64,000 nucleotides of DNA from NCBI GenBank assembly GCA_008360955.1, contig LUCM01009859.1, positions 271,355-335,354 on the forward strand. Reading direction: 5' to 3'. This document shows, piece by piece, positions 47,483 through 58,774 of this stretch. A model generated the notes under the pieces. That model had not been told where the DNA came from, did no database searches, and was given only the letters and a program-made list of their open reading frames with translations. Every line of letters starts with the position of its first letter. Within the stretch, counting starts at the first letter, position 1. The translations under genes and the position numbers were made by a program. This DNA is from Fasciolopsis buskii (lineage: Eukaryota; Platyhelminthes; Trematoda; Plagiorchiida; Fasciolidae).

Positions 47483-47704
47483 ATGTTGTCAGTCATTTCC
47501 GAGGAATTTTGTGGAAGTGTTCGCTGTTATTTAGGGACACAAATGCCAGACTCTATTCATCGAGTACAGAAACAATTTGGTTTTTACGATTGTTTCCATT
47601 GCAACGAACCAGACAATTATTTGCTTACAATAACCGTCAATTCTTCCAAAAGTACCATAATCTTACCAGGATTTTCAATGGATGACCGAAAATCAGCGAA
47701 GTAA
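47483..47704 (+). CDS. Candidate exon or small ORF, Cys-containing beta-like protein
   Basis: ATG to stop, 73 codons, reading VISEEFCGSVRCYLGTQMPD, then HRVQKQFGFYDCFHCNE, then NYLLTITVNSSKSTIILPGF. Alternating hydrophobic residues suggest beta strands, and four spaced Cys could form disulphides. An acceptor-like ATGTTGTCAG lies just inside and a donor-like GCGAA/GTAAAA overlaps the stop. There is no signal peptide if it starts at this ATG. Family unknown. Confidence 0.35.
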   Translation: MLSVISEEFCGSVRCYLGTQMPDSIHRVQKQFGFYDCFHCNEPDNYLLTITVNSSKSTIILPGFSMDDRKSAK

Positions 47705-48150
47705 AACATTTGTCATAATGAATCGAAAACCCCATTTAGGTCTAGCTATTGACCGAAGATCGATCAATCGGACTTTCCAAGGCAACGCGTAATTACTCCC
47801 TGCGAAACTGTCGTTATGGTAGATTTTGCTTATTCCTGTCGGGGCTGAGGTAGATGAGCGAATAAACGAAAACAGTGGAACTTGATATGACACCTAGATG
47901 AAAAGTGTTATGAAACATTATAAATCATTCCAAAAATGTCTTGCGGTAATTCAAAGACGGAAATCCTAATAACACCTTATTGGTGATGTAGCATACTCTC
48001 AAAAACAACCTTATTTACGCTTCTCGGTTGTTTCCAGGTATTGAAACAAGACTCATCAAGAAATTCGTGATACCATTTCTAAAGAAACTATTCATTCGTT
48101 CTCGAAAACATGTATAGCAGTGTACTAAGCTAGATCATGTTGCCACCACT

Positions 48151-48408
48151 ATGTGCCACGCATTACTGTGGCAGGCCACTTTGTCTAGTTGCGTCACTGA
48201 CTGCTACCTGAAACACAATGATCAAACAAAGAAGTGTACAACTTTGTGCCTTCGTTTTTCTCTATCCATCATGACTACTCCTCATTCACGGAAGGATCTA
48301 CAAAAACACGTCAGTTTCCGCCTTGTTGAATTGCCATTATTCAAGCAAGGACATAATGTGGATACAAATTGCGGTCTTGTAACAGACGGCCATCTTAAAG
48401 TGTTTTGA
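48151..48408 (+). CDS. Candidate small ORF with paired CxxxC motifs
   Basis: ATG to stop, 85 codons. Residues 14-33 hold CVTDC, ten residues, then CTTLC, a twin CxxxC spacing reminiscent of small disulphide-linked helical hairpin proteins, although the loop is shorter than in the mitochondrial small Tim family. The remainder (HSRKDLQKHVSFRLVELPLF) is mixed. An acceptor-like CACTTTGTCTAG lies just before the first Cys. No homology is claimed. Confidence 0.27.
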   Translation: MCHALLWQATLSSCVTDCYLKHNDQTKKCTTLCLRFSLSIMTTPHSRKDLQKHVSFRLVELPLFKQGHNVDTNCGLVTDGHLKVF

Positions 48409-48544
48409 AGTAAAAAGAAGGACCGGACTCCGTAAGCAACAAAACTCTTTCTCACTGCTCAAAGTAAAGGCTGACATAGCCAGTCAAAATAGAACATAAC
48501 CGTGTTCATATTAGTCACATTCCGTTACAAATTACCATTCCTGC

Positions 48545-48715
48545 GTACCCGTGACGGCCGCTGGACAAGCGGTTAATGTCATGGTGTGTGGATACAATGG
48601 TCGTCAGTTTCGCTCCATCCAACAACTGCAGCGTTCCCATTGAGGCACCTTTCTGAAGACTCCGGTCGCCTTCCCAAAATAACCAAAGTTTGTCAATCAA
48701 TAGATAAGAAAGTAA
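48545..48715 (+). mobile_element. Diverged SINE copy 6
   Basis: The head GGCCGCTGGACAAGCGGTTAA and a degenerate B box (GTTTCGCTCC) are followed by body and tail resembling the SINE family: CTTCCCAAAATAACC, then GTCAATCAATAGATAAG and A-rich sequence. Assignment by eye; the copy is old. Confidence 0.5.
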
Positions 48716-48865
48716 GTGAAGGGAATTTTATTATGTGCTGACAGCGGGTAAACTAGCCCTCTACCCACCGAGTTGTATGAATTGCTCCTGCTGTCACCCG
48801 AAAATCGAAGAAGCACACGAGTCCTTTAGCGAAACCTTCCTTATGACTATTTTCATTTGCAATAG

Positions 48866-48979
48866 CTGAGACGTGAAGAAAAGGTTCTATTTGTCGAATT
48901 ACGGAAATACAAAAGACGGAATTTCGTGCTACGAAATAACAACAATACTTGTATTTTTCATGTGGGACACTCGACGTAG
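48866..48979 (+). CDS. Candidate terminal exon
   Basis: A strong acceptor (ATTTTCATTTGCAATAG) opens 37 codons between codons: LRREEKVLFVELRKYKRRN, then VLRNNNNTCIFHVGHST and a stop. AATAAA lies at 49068-49073. A competing frame in the same stretch starts after a stop and has no acceptor. No upstream exon identified. Confidence 0.27.
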   Translation: MRREEKVLFVELRKYKRRNFVLRNNNNTCIFHVGHST

Positions 48980-49079
48980 AGGGTTATGCAGAAAAGTGCT
49001 AGGAAACAAATATGCTAAAAACTGTGAGAAAATTCCCTCTTCGCCTGAAAGATCGGTTAATTAATCAAATAAAAGAAAT

Positions 49080-50750
49080 GTTAGGAAAAAGTAGTAGAAA
49101 AAGTCTATGAAAAGAATGCTTCTTGGGCAAAAATGTTGTAGATTTTTTGCTTGATGATGGTGCTAGATTGTGGAGAAAAAATCAAAGTGCTGCGCGAGGT
49201 ACTTTTTGCTACATTCCAAATCAAGGCTAGTTTAGATTTATCCCTTGAGAAAGAGGCCAGCCTTGTTATCGAATGGCCAGCATGACATCTAATGCATTGA
49301 GATGGATTTTTACGAAAAAAACTGGCCAGGTTTGCGTTTTACTCAATAGATTTAAAATTACTACGGTTTTTGTCGATATACTGTTGTGCGCAACTTACGT
49401 GCAAGGCACTTTTCACTTTCCCGGAAGCAATAAGACCAAATTAATCATTATCAAGGGGTAGTGAGTAAAAAGTTGGTTAAATATCCAACAACTTACTGTT
49501 TCGGAGTTGATTATCAAATACCGCTATCGCGCATCAGTCGAATTTTCTGTTAAATGAATCTCCAGCTTGTCAGAAAAATGTAGCTTCTATCGACCAATTA
49601 TCTCTGTTTAAGTATATAAATAAACGGTTCTTAAAAGTCGTCCTACCTTACTTTTCAGCTTTTTCGTCTGAGGAGAACAGTAAAAAACAATTATTTCTTT
49701 GAAAAGCTGGGAGACAAAAGTATAAGCGTAGAACAAGGACAAGTTGCCCAACGGTAGTGAATGCCGTAGCTCCTTTTGCGAGCTACTTGAGTCCAACACG
49801 GGACAGTTCAGATCCAGCCCAACTAAAGTAGTATTCGTGTTGACCACACGGTGACAATTTTCCAGGGCTTTTCATGTCGACGTGAAAGAGGCGAACGAGC
49901 TCGTTCACTTGTCTGAGGTGGCCGACCATGAGCAGAAAATCCGCATATCAATGGACAACTGTTTTTTGGTCACCTAACGGCGCAAACATCAAGATTCACA
50001 TCATGTAAGAGTGGGAAAAGAGAGCTGAAAATCAGCCACCGTGCAAAAAAAATAAAAAATAGTAAACCGCAAATGTCCGAACAACAGAACAGTCGACGGA
50101 GCCAATTCATATGGCTCAAAAAGATTTAAATTTAAAACATCCGGAAGAAGGCATGAGCTGGACTCAAATGAGAGGGTTTTACTCATTCCACAAAAGAAAC
50201 TGATTTGTGAAAGGGTCCGGTGGGGAAAAGAAGAGAAGCGACCTCGTAGTAAATATGCATCGTGTAAGCTATACAGAAGGTAACACCAACGGAAGTATAC
50301 TTTGCACATATGATTCCATTGGTCACTGGAAGTTCATATTAATGTCGCACCTTCAACCGCGTTCGTTACGTTTCTAACGTGGCTAAATGAGACAGTCTTA
50401 GGTCTCTTGTAAAAGAAAGCATGGGACGTCAGCCAGATTTTTAATACAAAACCGCAACATGCAACCGATTGGCAGGAGATTGCTAGTTCGAGCCCGGATT
50501 CTGCTACAAACGTTTTGTTCAGAGCAGTACAAAAATTTTTCATTACTTGCAACAATCTGTTATTTTTTCCACCGGAAAAGTCTGATATGCAACCAGAAGA
50601 CCTGATCAGATTTGTTGGCAAACAGTTCGACTTTTGTTGAACAAAGTTGCCTACTTCGACAGCTGCAGCTTCGTAGGAACTAAGTGATTTTTGGGAAACA
50701 TCTCATCTCTCGTGTAGTAGAGGGAAGTGGACGAAGACCTGGTTTCTTTT
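49080..50750. other. No gene supported
   Basis: A frame at 49273-49461 (+) and minus-strand frames at 49.6-49.85 and 50.3-50.6 kb look random. A B-box-like GTTCGAGCCC at about 50488 may mark another old tRNA-related fragment. Confidence 0.4.
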
Positions 50751-51515
50751 CTCTAGTTTGGGACAGTTACTGTGGTACTATGATGCAGTATAAAAGATGT
50801 GCAGGTATATTACCACCGTGCGATAAACTGTGATAGAGGTCTTCATAAATATCGAAATCGGGGGAATGCTCATTTTCCGCCGGGTTTGACTGAATGTTTT
50901 GAGAAAAAACGTTCTATAATTCAAAACAGACGGATACACAAGTCGTAAGCAACCCGTGATTTATTCTCGATAAGCACATTATTACGAGCCTACAATGTCA
51001 GTTACTGGATATTTTGGAAAGGCTGCTGCTCTTCTTGCTCCTGTGAATCATCGAAGTGACAGAAGAAAAACCTGTGGAAAGTTGTTGAACAGATCAAACT
51101 AAACAAGGGGAATTAGATGCCCTCAGTATTTCCATTTCCAATCACCAAAGGAACAAGTATCTATCCTGCTTTTCTTCATCTTTCCTCAAAGAGAACTGTG
51201 TTACCTATGGCAATTTAATGCAAAATCCGCTGATGCTGAAAAAATTCCGCACTTTCGTTCATGCATCCACGTTCCCGGAGGCTCTAACACTTGTTTTCCA
51301 TCATTTTTGAGGAAAATTAGCTTTATCTGTTAGGCATTTAGCCGGTTCTCTGATTCAGGTACTTCTAATCTGTTTTTCTACGGCGGATATGTTTAATTGT
51401 TCATAAAGCGATCAAACATCCACTTATCGATGCACCAGGATGACAGGCGGAAATATGTCCAAACAGTTTTGGCGACCTGGACTGCGTAAGTTGGGGTCAG
51501 CCGAAGACTGAGCGT

Positions 51516-51794
51516 CTAAGTCAGAAGTGGAATACGTGATGGGTACCCGAGTGAATAACGTTCAAACGAGGTCGACGACGTTATCATAATATGGCGATCG
51601 TGACTCGCTAGTAAATCGAGTGGCTGTATCTTGTTGTTGCCACTAGAGAAATCTAAACCAAAATTACCAACTGCCTGGTCAGAGTTGCTCAAGTGAATCG
51701 TAAAATGAAGCAATATGACCATTTCCCGTGGATTCAAAATACCGTATTCGAATTCAATGAAGATTAGTCCATCTGGTCCACTCGCCTAAGTAGA
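51516..51794 (-). CDS. Candidate terminal exon, beta-rich domain
   Basis: A good minus-strand acceptor (GCGATATTCTACTTAG) opens 92 codons, starting between codons and ending in a stop. The sequence is strikingly natural: GPDGLIFIEFEYGILNPREM, VILLHFTIHLSNSDQAVGNF, GLDFSSGNNKIQPLDLLASH and a tail SLGYPSRIPLLT. The alternation of hydrophobic and polar residues suggests an immunoglobulin-like beta sandwich. The N-S-D-Q-A-V-G-N-F-G-L-D-F stretch faintly recalls the ear domains of clathrin adaptors, but I cannot confirm this. A plus-strand exon chain over the same bases is rejected in its favour. Confidence 0.57.
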
Positions 51795-51799
51795 ATATC

Positions 51800-52331
51800 G
51801 CCTTTGAAAGCCCTAGGTTAAAGTGGACAACACATGAAGTAAATTAGGAGGGAATGAAGAACCCCATGTTGGGAAAACCATACAAAAAGACGTTTTCTCA
51901 TCAGTATTTTCTTCTTTCTTTGCGGTTCCTGTGGTACCGCGTACATATCAGTAAAGTACTATATGAAATAAATAATTGCTGTTTAACTTTACAGTTTCTG
52001 TAGTAAAGTACACCGGACTGTAATTCATTAAGAACGGTTTATATTTCCTGCACCCAGAGGTTCAACTTGCGAATCGTTGAGGCTTGGTCACCTAGCACCG
52101 GATTCATAAAGAATAATCATTATCAACCACATAATTACAACTGTAATATATCTTAATCCGATTCATATCCGGATTCCTTACCTAGCAACGGCAAGCCGTT
52201 TTCGCTTGCAAATGTTTCCTCGGGAAACATGCCGCGTACAGAGTAGGCCAACTACGCAGTACTCAGGATAAGATGCATTTCTCACTGCAAAATAACTCAA
52301 ACCTAGGTTCTTAGGCTGTGCAACAAATTAA
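51800..52331. other. No gene supported
   Basis: A donor-like TAG/GTAAGG on the minus strand near 52176 has no open frame before it. Possibly intron of the minus-strand candidate. Confidence 0.4.
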
Positions 52332-52495
52332 CTTCTTTACTAATGAAATAACAATGTATATCATATTTCAGGAAGGGCTAGCGGCCAACAGGGGGCTGCC
52401 AACTGGGGAAGTTGACTGGTAGTGGGAGGAGTCGAACCCGTGGTCTTCACGTCCAAAAGCCACAATATTATCCGCTTGGCCAGCGCAGAGGCCCA
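52332..52495 (-). mobile_element. tRNA-derived SINE copy 3
   Basis: On the minus strand: head GCTGGCCAAGCGGATAA, B box GGGTTCGACTCC, body CTACCAGTCAACTTCCCC, then CCCTGTTGGCCGC and the tail TTATTTCATTAGTAAAG. Closely similar to copies 1, 2 and 4. Confidence 0.85.
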
Positions 52496-52499
52496 GGAT

Positions 52500-53870
52500 T
52501 ATGAAAATGCTGATTGACATAACGGACTTCGCCATTTATTGAGCAAATCACACGTCACAATTATAATACTAAATCATACTTGAAGATCAATTATCTGAAA
52601 AATTTAAACTCGTGGCTACATTTTTGGAAACTTATAGGTAGATGCTTTGATGTCGGACACCAGCAGACGCAAAATTCCTGTCAGCAGGGGGACTGCATTG
52701 TTCCGCTTATAGCAGATTGATGCCATTTTAATCGCCGAATGAAATAGTACAGAGGTTTCTGGTTACTTGCAGAGCAAACTGAATTAATATTTTCATTCAA
52801 TGAGAAACAACAGTGTGACGAACCAGCTCGTTCGCAGTTATTCGTAATCATGCCAATACATCACACTATACGATTTACCACAAATGCGAGGGGCATGATA
52901 GGCTGCAGTTCTAGTAGTCAAAATATGTCCACCGTTGTGTGTGAAACGAGTGGTGATCGAAATTATAGGTTTGGGGATTTGATTCACACCCGTGACCCGG
53001 GTCTGCAACCTATTCCATAGGTTTTCGGGAGTGCTGAGTGGGCCAGGATAGCTTCAGTGCTCGCACGAACTGCTTTTAGGCACAAAACAGGGGATTGTAG
53101 CGACGAATGCATACGGTCTCAGCTGCAGACAAGACCCGCGACTTCACCAAACTTGAAAACCTACTCCGAATTTTGTAGATTATTCTGAAAGCTTCAGTAG
53201 CATTCACTAAGTGGTTGGAATCAGCCAAGTGTGAACACAACATTCCTGTGCTAAACCAAGCCGGGCGGTGTTCACCAACCCCTTCGGATGGGCTTCGAGA
53301 TACACTGGCATGATTATGAATAACTCAAAACGGGCTTGTTCGTCACACTGTTGTTTTTCAGTTTTCATTCATGTCGGATTGTTTTAACAAATTTTAGATA
53401 TTATATAAGAATGACAACAGATAGTGCTGATTGTCGTTAAAAAATGAATAGTAGTGGAAGGATGCATCAGTCGTAGTTTTTAGGCAACTAGACAAGGACA
53501 CGTCAAATAGTGTGTTGATTTGAACTGAGTAAACTTGATGGAACATTTAGAACATGTATTAAAACATAACTATGCCATACCAGATTATCGTATTTATGTT
53601 CTAATTTAATTCCAAGGCACTTTTGAGGACAGATGACGGAACCCAATTACACCCGGCTAATTTATGTGATTGACAGTAGTCCGCTATCCTCCGAATAACC
53701 ACTGGAATCAAATAGCCTAGATCTTGTATAAATCTCCGATGTTAGTAACAAAAATAATGCCAACGGGTTTTCTAAAATCGGAATGGGAAATAATTGGGGG
53801 TATCCTTGAGTCGTTGCGACCTAGCTAGAGACGTACGATTTCTCCAGCTTGGATTTCTCTCTTTCTCTCT
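52500..53870. other. No gene supported
   Basis: No convincing frame. A GC-richer part near 52.97-53.3 kb may be a decayed repeat. Confidence 0.45.
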
Positions 53871-53876
53871 TCCTAG

Positions 53877-54016
53877 TGCTGGTTGTCAGGTTCAAAGGGA
53901 CGAAAATTTTCACTTTATGTAGTTTGCATTGCGCTAGCATAGCTAACAATAAACTAAGTCAGTTTACAGATCACTGGGATAATCTAGATCCTATCCGTGA
54001 ATTTCCAATTCACTAG
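53877..54016 (+). CDS. Candidate terminal exon
   Basis: An excellent acceptor (TTTCTCTCTTTCTCTCTTCCTAG) is followed by a frame open 45 codons after two bases: VVRFKGTKIFTLCSLHCASI, then KLSQFTDHWDNLDPIREFPI and a stop. The other two frames close earlier. No upstream exon of matching phase was found and no AATAAA is close. Family unknown. Confidence 0.3.
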
Positions 54017-54664
54017 ATCAGAAGGTAGTACTAAAGTAGAGGTTTCTGAAGAAGTTCCTTCCCTTGGTCAATTTCATTCAGTAGATTTTGAAAATTGCAG
54101 CAAAAATTTATTGCAGTTTTCCTATTTCCTCCTCCGGCATAAAATTCCACTCAGCTGCACCCCTTATAATATTTTAAGCGACATATAGTTGTGGCTGCAA
54201 TCAAATTGTAAACTAAGATCTTGTTCATGTTGCTGCGTGCAATCGAATTCACTGACCTTTCTTTTAGCAGAATATTTTGCATTCATATAGGAAAAGCGGT
54301 TCCCTAAAGCGCCATGAAAGTGGATCAATCTGCTACTTTTATTTTAATTTCCGAGGAAGGCTTTTGCAGAATTTGCATTATATTAAATAGATTTTACTTC
54401 CTAGGCCAACTTTCTTTTGGTTGTAAAAGTACAAACAAGTACCGTAAAGGTTATGAAAATTCTTTCAAAAGGTACTGCTCGTGAGTGATATCACTCTGTT
54501 CCGTATAAGTGTCGTATCCTCCAAAGTGTGTTCCAGAAATCTGCACGTAATTGGCGAAGGCTTGTCTGCGGGCTAAAAATGCCCGAACACCTGACGAACA
54601 AGGCTGGCACAATTTCATGATTTGGTGGTGTTCATGCCAAACTAAGTAGCCATTTGATTCAAGC

Positions 54665-56283
54665 TACCACATTGAGAACGTCTGTGAAACGGATTCCTGC
54701 ACTGTCCAGAATTACTGGACATGTTGCATTCTTATCTCGCAGAGTTACAGCGCATATGAATTTATCAATTAACTATGCTTGTCCAGCGATCACTTCAATT
54801 AGGAAACTGATTACTTCACAGGAGATATATTGTATTTGGTAAGATAGAATCTCCGATTTTGGAAACGAACCAACAAGCCAAAAAATTTCCAGCAGCATTT
54901 TTTGCTTCGACTCTTCGATTTTCTTTATTGACTGTTCGGAATGAGTGGACAGTAAGCTAGAGCCAAGGTTAGCCAGTGGAAGACGTTAAATTTGCAAAGT
55001 TCGTTTATCCGCTTAAACAATGTCCATGAACTACTGATACATTTATAAGCATATTTTCTTTTAGTCACCTAAAATTTACCGATTATAAAAATATAATCTT
55101 GCTCTCCTAGCACTGTCTTTCCACAGGATGTCAGTTCTAACTCGTTCAGAACAGTTACACATACCTAAACCTAAGCCATCATGTCCTGGCTATTCATGGT
55201 CTACGGGCCATGCGTTGTCTTTTTACAAGCTCAAACTTGGCATTTCCGACAAGCAGCACGTATTTTCTCCCGGAGGTTCTTCACTTTTCAGCCCTCAGAT
55301 GGGGTGCGGAATTTGTGCTGTGCTGCCACTTATGGATCCAAACTCCCGAAAGTCTTCTGGCTACCCTTTTATTCCGATAGCGGAATGCATGAACATTCCT
55401 GTTTCTCGCATTCTGTTGGCTTGTCGGATGTTCTTTTTCTCCAGACTGATCAGTTCCAAACGGCGACGATCGATCGTCGTTCAACCAAAAGCATGCAGGT
55501 GAACTTTTGTGAACTGGGTGCCAGCGCCCCCTTCTGCTCTGTCTACACAGCCTGAGCACCAGCGCAAAATCGAGGTAAGCGTCAACTAGCCGACAATGGA
55601 AGAAAGTCAGTTTGATTCATCTCCGTGTGACTCTAAGGGCAGCCTGTCCCAGTCGCATGACGAGAATTACCATAGCTGGGCTTAAGCCGACGTAGCAGCT
55701 TACTGGAATCCAGCGCGTGAATGGGGGAAATTGGTTCTGGCGCTTTTTATTGGAATATGGCACTGAAAAGCGACCAACACCGTGCAACATTTCCAAAATC
55801 CTGCGGATCTTGTCACAAGGACCCACGTAGTTTTCTCGTTTTCTGTTATGTGATTTAGCTTACTTGCTTTCATCGGTAAATGAAGAGTTCAATATTGCTC
55901 AATCTCCCGGCCATTGGTACTCGTCATTATTTCGAAGTGAATTTGATACAAAGCGTGATGCTTAGGTGGAAAGGTTAGCGTTACATGTTGGGCTGATTTA
56001 TTTTGAGTAAGGGACAGTCTAGATCCACAGAAAACCTGTCGTAGAGCAGAAGCGGTTGGTTGGGCTTTTGGAATGTCGGCCGTTGGGAAAAAATATAGAC
56101 TTACCCTGTGAATAAGGATCCATCTGCACGAACAAGACGGCGACTAAGTACTTTTTTCAGGGATGGATGAGTGGTGAAGAGAAACTTCCACAAAACGAAG
56201 ATCAGATACTAGTAAAATTCACTAAATCAAGCCACCAAGTTTTCGAGATGATATCACAAGTCCCATCGCGTGGAGATCGTTAG
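54665..56283 (+). CDS. Candidate multi-exon gene, Ser/Pro-rich unknown protein
   Basis: Proposed exons are about 54665-54838 (donor TTTG/GTAAGA), 55127-55498 (acceptor CACTGTCTTTCCACAG, donor GCAG/GTGAAC), a 24-base exon 55551-55574 (acceptor CTCTGTCTACACAG, donor CGAG/GTAAGC) and 56161-56283 (acceptor AGTACTTTTTTCAG). The first three join in phase. In the 372-base exon only one frame is open throughout: IPKPKPSCPGYSWSTG, later DKQHVFSPGGSSLFSPQM and SSKRRRSIVVQPKAC. The last reads GWMSGEEKLPQNEDQILVKF to a stop. The link to it is unresolved; an acceptor at 55858 (YLLSSVNEEFNIAQSPGHW) lies between. No domain recognised. Confidence 0.4.
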
Positions 56284-56519
56284 CAGAACGCTGGTCCGAT
56301 AAGATCTACTTCATGGTCGTTCAGATCTCTAGATCTGAATACGGATTAAAGCATGTGAAGCAACTTAGAGATTTTGCCGGTAGGAAAGTACTAGGGCGTC
56401 GGATTTTGAAACAACCCGACGGAAGTTTGGAAAGAATTACCGGTTTTGACCGTAGATTGATTAATAGGCCAAAAGAGTCGGCGCTGTTAATGTCATCAGT
56501 GGCAATAACGAGTCAGTGA
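56224..56519 (+). CDS. Coding-like frame overlapping the previous exon in another phase
   Basis: Open for about 97 codons, with LAERWSDKIYFMVVQISRSE, then GLKHVKQLRDFAGRKVLGRR and PDGSLERITGFDRRLINRP. Its composition is as natural as that of the frame ending at 56283, with which it overlaps by 60 bases. This could be a frameshift in the gene or in the assembly, or a following exon whose acceptor I cannot place. A donor-like GCCG/GTAGGA lies at about 56380. Confidence 0.3.
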
Positions 56520-56761
56520 TTTCAACACCATTAATTTCTGCAAGTACATTATTACTCGTGTTCCTTTTCATTGAATTCTCCGTAGTTATCATGCGAACGC
56601 ATGCGACCGAAGTCATCACCATGGTCAAGCACTCTAGAGTGGAGGCATTTTTCTGGCGCTTTGTGTAAGTCTACCTACTAGAAACTAGTTAGACAAAATC
56701 ACACCTCTGGAGTAATCCCATTCCCATTCAGTTCCCCACGTTGATTAAGGACATCTTTTGT

Positions 56762-56930
56762 CTTTTTATTTCCTTTTTAATGAAATGACAGTGTACATCA
56801 TTTTTCTGGAAGGGACAATGGCCAACAGAGGGCTGCCAACTGGGGAAGTTGACTGGCAGTGGGAGGATTCGAACCCGCGATCTTCACGTCCAAACGCCAC
56901 CGCCTTATCCGCTTAGACACCGCCGGCGTA
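56762..56930 (-). mobile_element. tRNA-derived SINE copy 4
   Basis: On the minus strand: head GTGTCTAAGCGGATAAGGCG, B box GGGTTCGAATCC, body CTGCCAGTCAACTTCCCC, then CCCTCTGTTGGCC and the tail TGTCATTTCATTAAAAAGG followed by A-rich sequence. The best preserved copy. Confidence 0.87.
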
Positions 56931-56934
56931 TAAC

Positions 56935-58225
56935 GTAAAACTGTCCAGGTTCACCGCATATTTATGTTCGATTCAAGTCTAACGAGAACTAGCTAAGTGC
57001 GCGCCAACCTGGTTACCGACATGGTTTCCTTCGAATGGAACAAAATAAGACTTATCAGGATCTACTAATATCATACACTTTAAGTCAAACGATTTGATCA
57101 TTTATCCTAAGCCGTAATGAGAGGCAGATTGACGGATGAAGAAAACCAAAAAGACCATTCATTGGCCCTTATTGCAATTGATACTGTTCCTCGGCGAACA
57201 ACTCAGATGTATTTCCTAAGTAATTGGGAAATTCTGCATTGCACAAAATTCAGTGGCAATTATTATCATTATTACTGATGAACAACAAAACTCCTGGCAC
57301 ACGGAACTGAAATCCGTACCAACGTGAATGCTGAACTAAAGTTAGTTAGGTGCGTTTCTTTAAGCTGTCATAACCTTCCAGTAACAAGGTGTCAAGGATC
57401 TGACAATAATAATGCCTTTGATGCCTCAGTTGAAATGGGACAGTAGTCTAACCGCGATCGTTTGCCAAACTGAAAATATTTTAATAAACTATACTATTCT
57501 AGGAGACTCACCATCGGGCGGAAAAATGTCCCATGTAATCTCTCTTTCGATATTAATTATATTTAGGGAGAAAAAATTAATAGCTTTTATTTATTTGTTA
57601 CTGCATATTCAGGATAACGAATAAATTTACACACTTCTCCCCCTCCCGTCCATGAGGTCAATGGGCTTAGGAATCTACTTTGTTCCTAAGCGAACACAGT
57701 ACAAGTTTACGTTCAATACAGTTTTGGACCTGAAATTCAAGTATAAAATGAAAAGCCGCATAGGTAGAGCCCACGTTGTCAGTTTGGTAGAATAATATTA
57801 AAAGTGAGAAAAGAACAAAGCAAATTAGTGAATAACTTATTTGCTAGTAGTCAACCTTATGGGCATTATATATTGTGTTGCAAAGAAAACCCCAGTATTC
57901 TGTCCATGCAAAGCCTTCAACAACAAAACTGTTATAATCGCCAAATTTGTAATTAACAATTTTTTGAACTGTAGGCTGCGACCTCATTTGTCCGCGGTTT
58001 AATGCCTGCCAATTTTATCATTGGATTACTATGGTCAGAGGGCAGTTGAATGCTTTTGTGATTCTAAGTAAATTTTATGGTAATATCGGCAGATGATTTT
58101 GTACTGAAGGTGCGGTGCAATGTTTGAAGTAGATTCAGCGGCGTATTCAGAAAAAAATAGTGTGTGAAACAAAAAAGCTCTAAATATGAATAGATTTACC
58201 AGGGAATCAGTAGTGTTTCTAACGT
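56935..58225. other. No gene firmly supported
   Basis: At 57503-57624 (+) an acceptor (ATACTATTCTAG) opens a frame with a hydrophobic stretch and AATAAA at its stop, but the evidence is slight. The rest shows nothing. Confidence 0.35.
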
Positions 58226-58238
58226 TTTGTCACCAAAG

Positions 58239-58409
58239 TTTAGGAAATCACAGGCACGTCCTATAGGGATAACGAATGATGCAACAGCTTGCAAGGGAAT
58301 AAGACGAATTCATTTGGATAGGCAACAGATCAAAGCGAATGGTGCTGTAACACATCGGAAAACGAGTACTAAGAACGTGCTCTTCCGAAGGTTAGTTTTT
58401 GAGCTGTGA
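58239..58409 (+). CDS. Candidate terminal exon, basic protein
   Basis: An acceptor (ACGTTTTGTCACCAAAG) opens a frame to a stop at 58407-58409: KSQARPIGITNDATACKGIR, then HLDRQQIKANGAVTHRKT. It is rich in basic residues and Ala/Thr. AATAAA follows at 58431-58436. A donor-like CGAAG/GTTAGT lies before the stop. No family recognised. Confidence 0.3.
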   Translation, partial: FRKSQARPIGITNDATACKGIRRIHLDRQQIKANGAVTHRKTSTKNVLFRRLVFEL

Positions 58410-58510
58410 GCTGATCTCACTGCTAATGAAAATAAACTGTTAAATCACCGGCTCACTCTTCATGAATCAGGTTAGTAATAGACGTTATAATAGCAATGAC
58501 AATAATAACC

Positions 58511-58748
58511 ATTTTTTATTGTGAATGATATGATGTTGATAACACAGCGTTGTTGGTAGATGTAATGCGCCAATGTTTCGACTGCCGTGAGTAGTCTTTC
58601 TCGAGGAAAGTTTTACAATCAAAAGTCGAAACGTTGGTGCATTACATCTACCAACAACGCCGTGTTATTAACATTATACCATTCACAATAAAAACCAATG
58701 CACGGCGCATCGATTTTCGACGCACTCCTTACGTCATTTGGTCCTGGT
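58511..58748. repeat. Fold-back (inverted) repeat with dispersed tail
   Basis: Left arm 58511-58583 and right arm 58624-58694 are inverted copies of each other with roughly one mismatch in ten. They contain TGTTGGTAGATGTAATGC and its complement, around a 40-base loop. The right arm continues into a tail (58658-58748) that recurs at 18683-18773. Transcripts could form a long hairpin. The element class is unknown. Confidence 0.8.
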
Positions 58749-58774
58749 GATAAAAATTGTCGTTTTAATCCTTT

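Noticed and set aside
50757..51696. Plus-strand chain of four exons with matching phases (50757-50804, 51312-51358, 51439-51485, 51612-51696)
   Set aside because: The last exon lies within a 92-codon minus-strand exon of clearly more natural composition. The chain shows how easily short exons can be linked by chance.
55281..55559. 92-codon minus-strand open frame
   Set aside because: Arg/His/Trp-rich shadow of the better supported plus-strand exon.
58570..58650. Hammerhead ribozyme in the fold-back element
   Set aside because: A GAAAC core is present, but no CUGANGA motif at the required distance.
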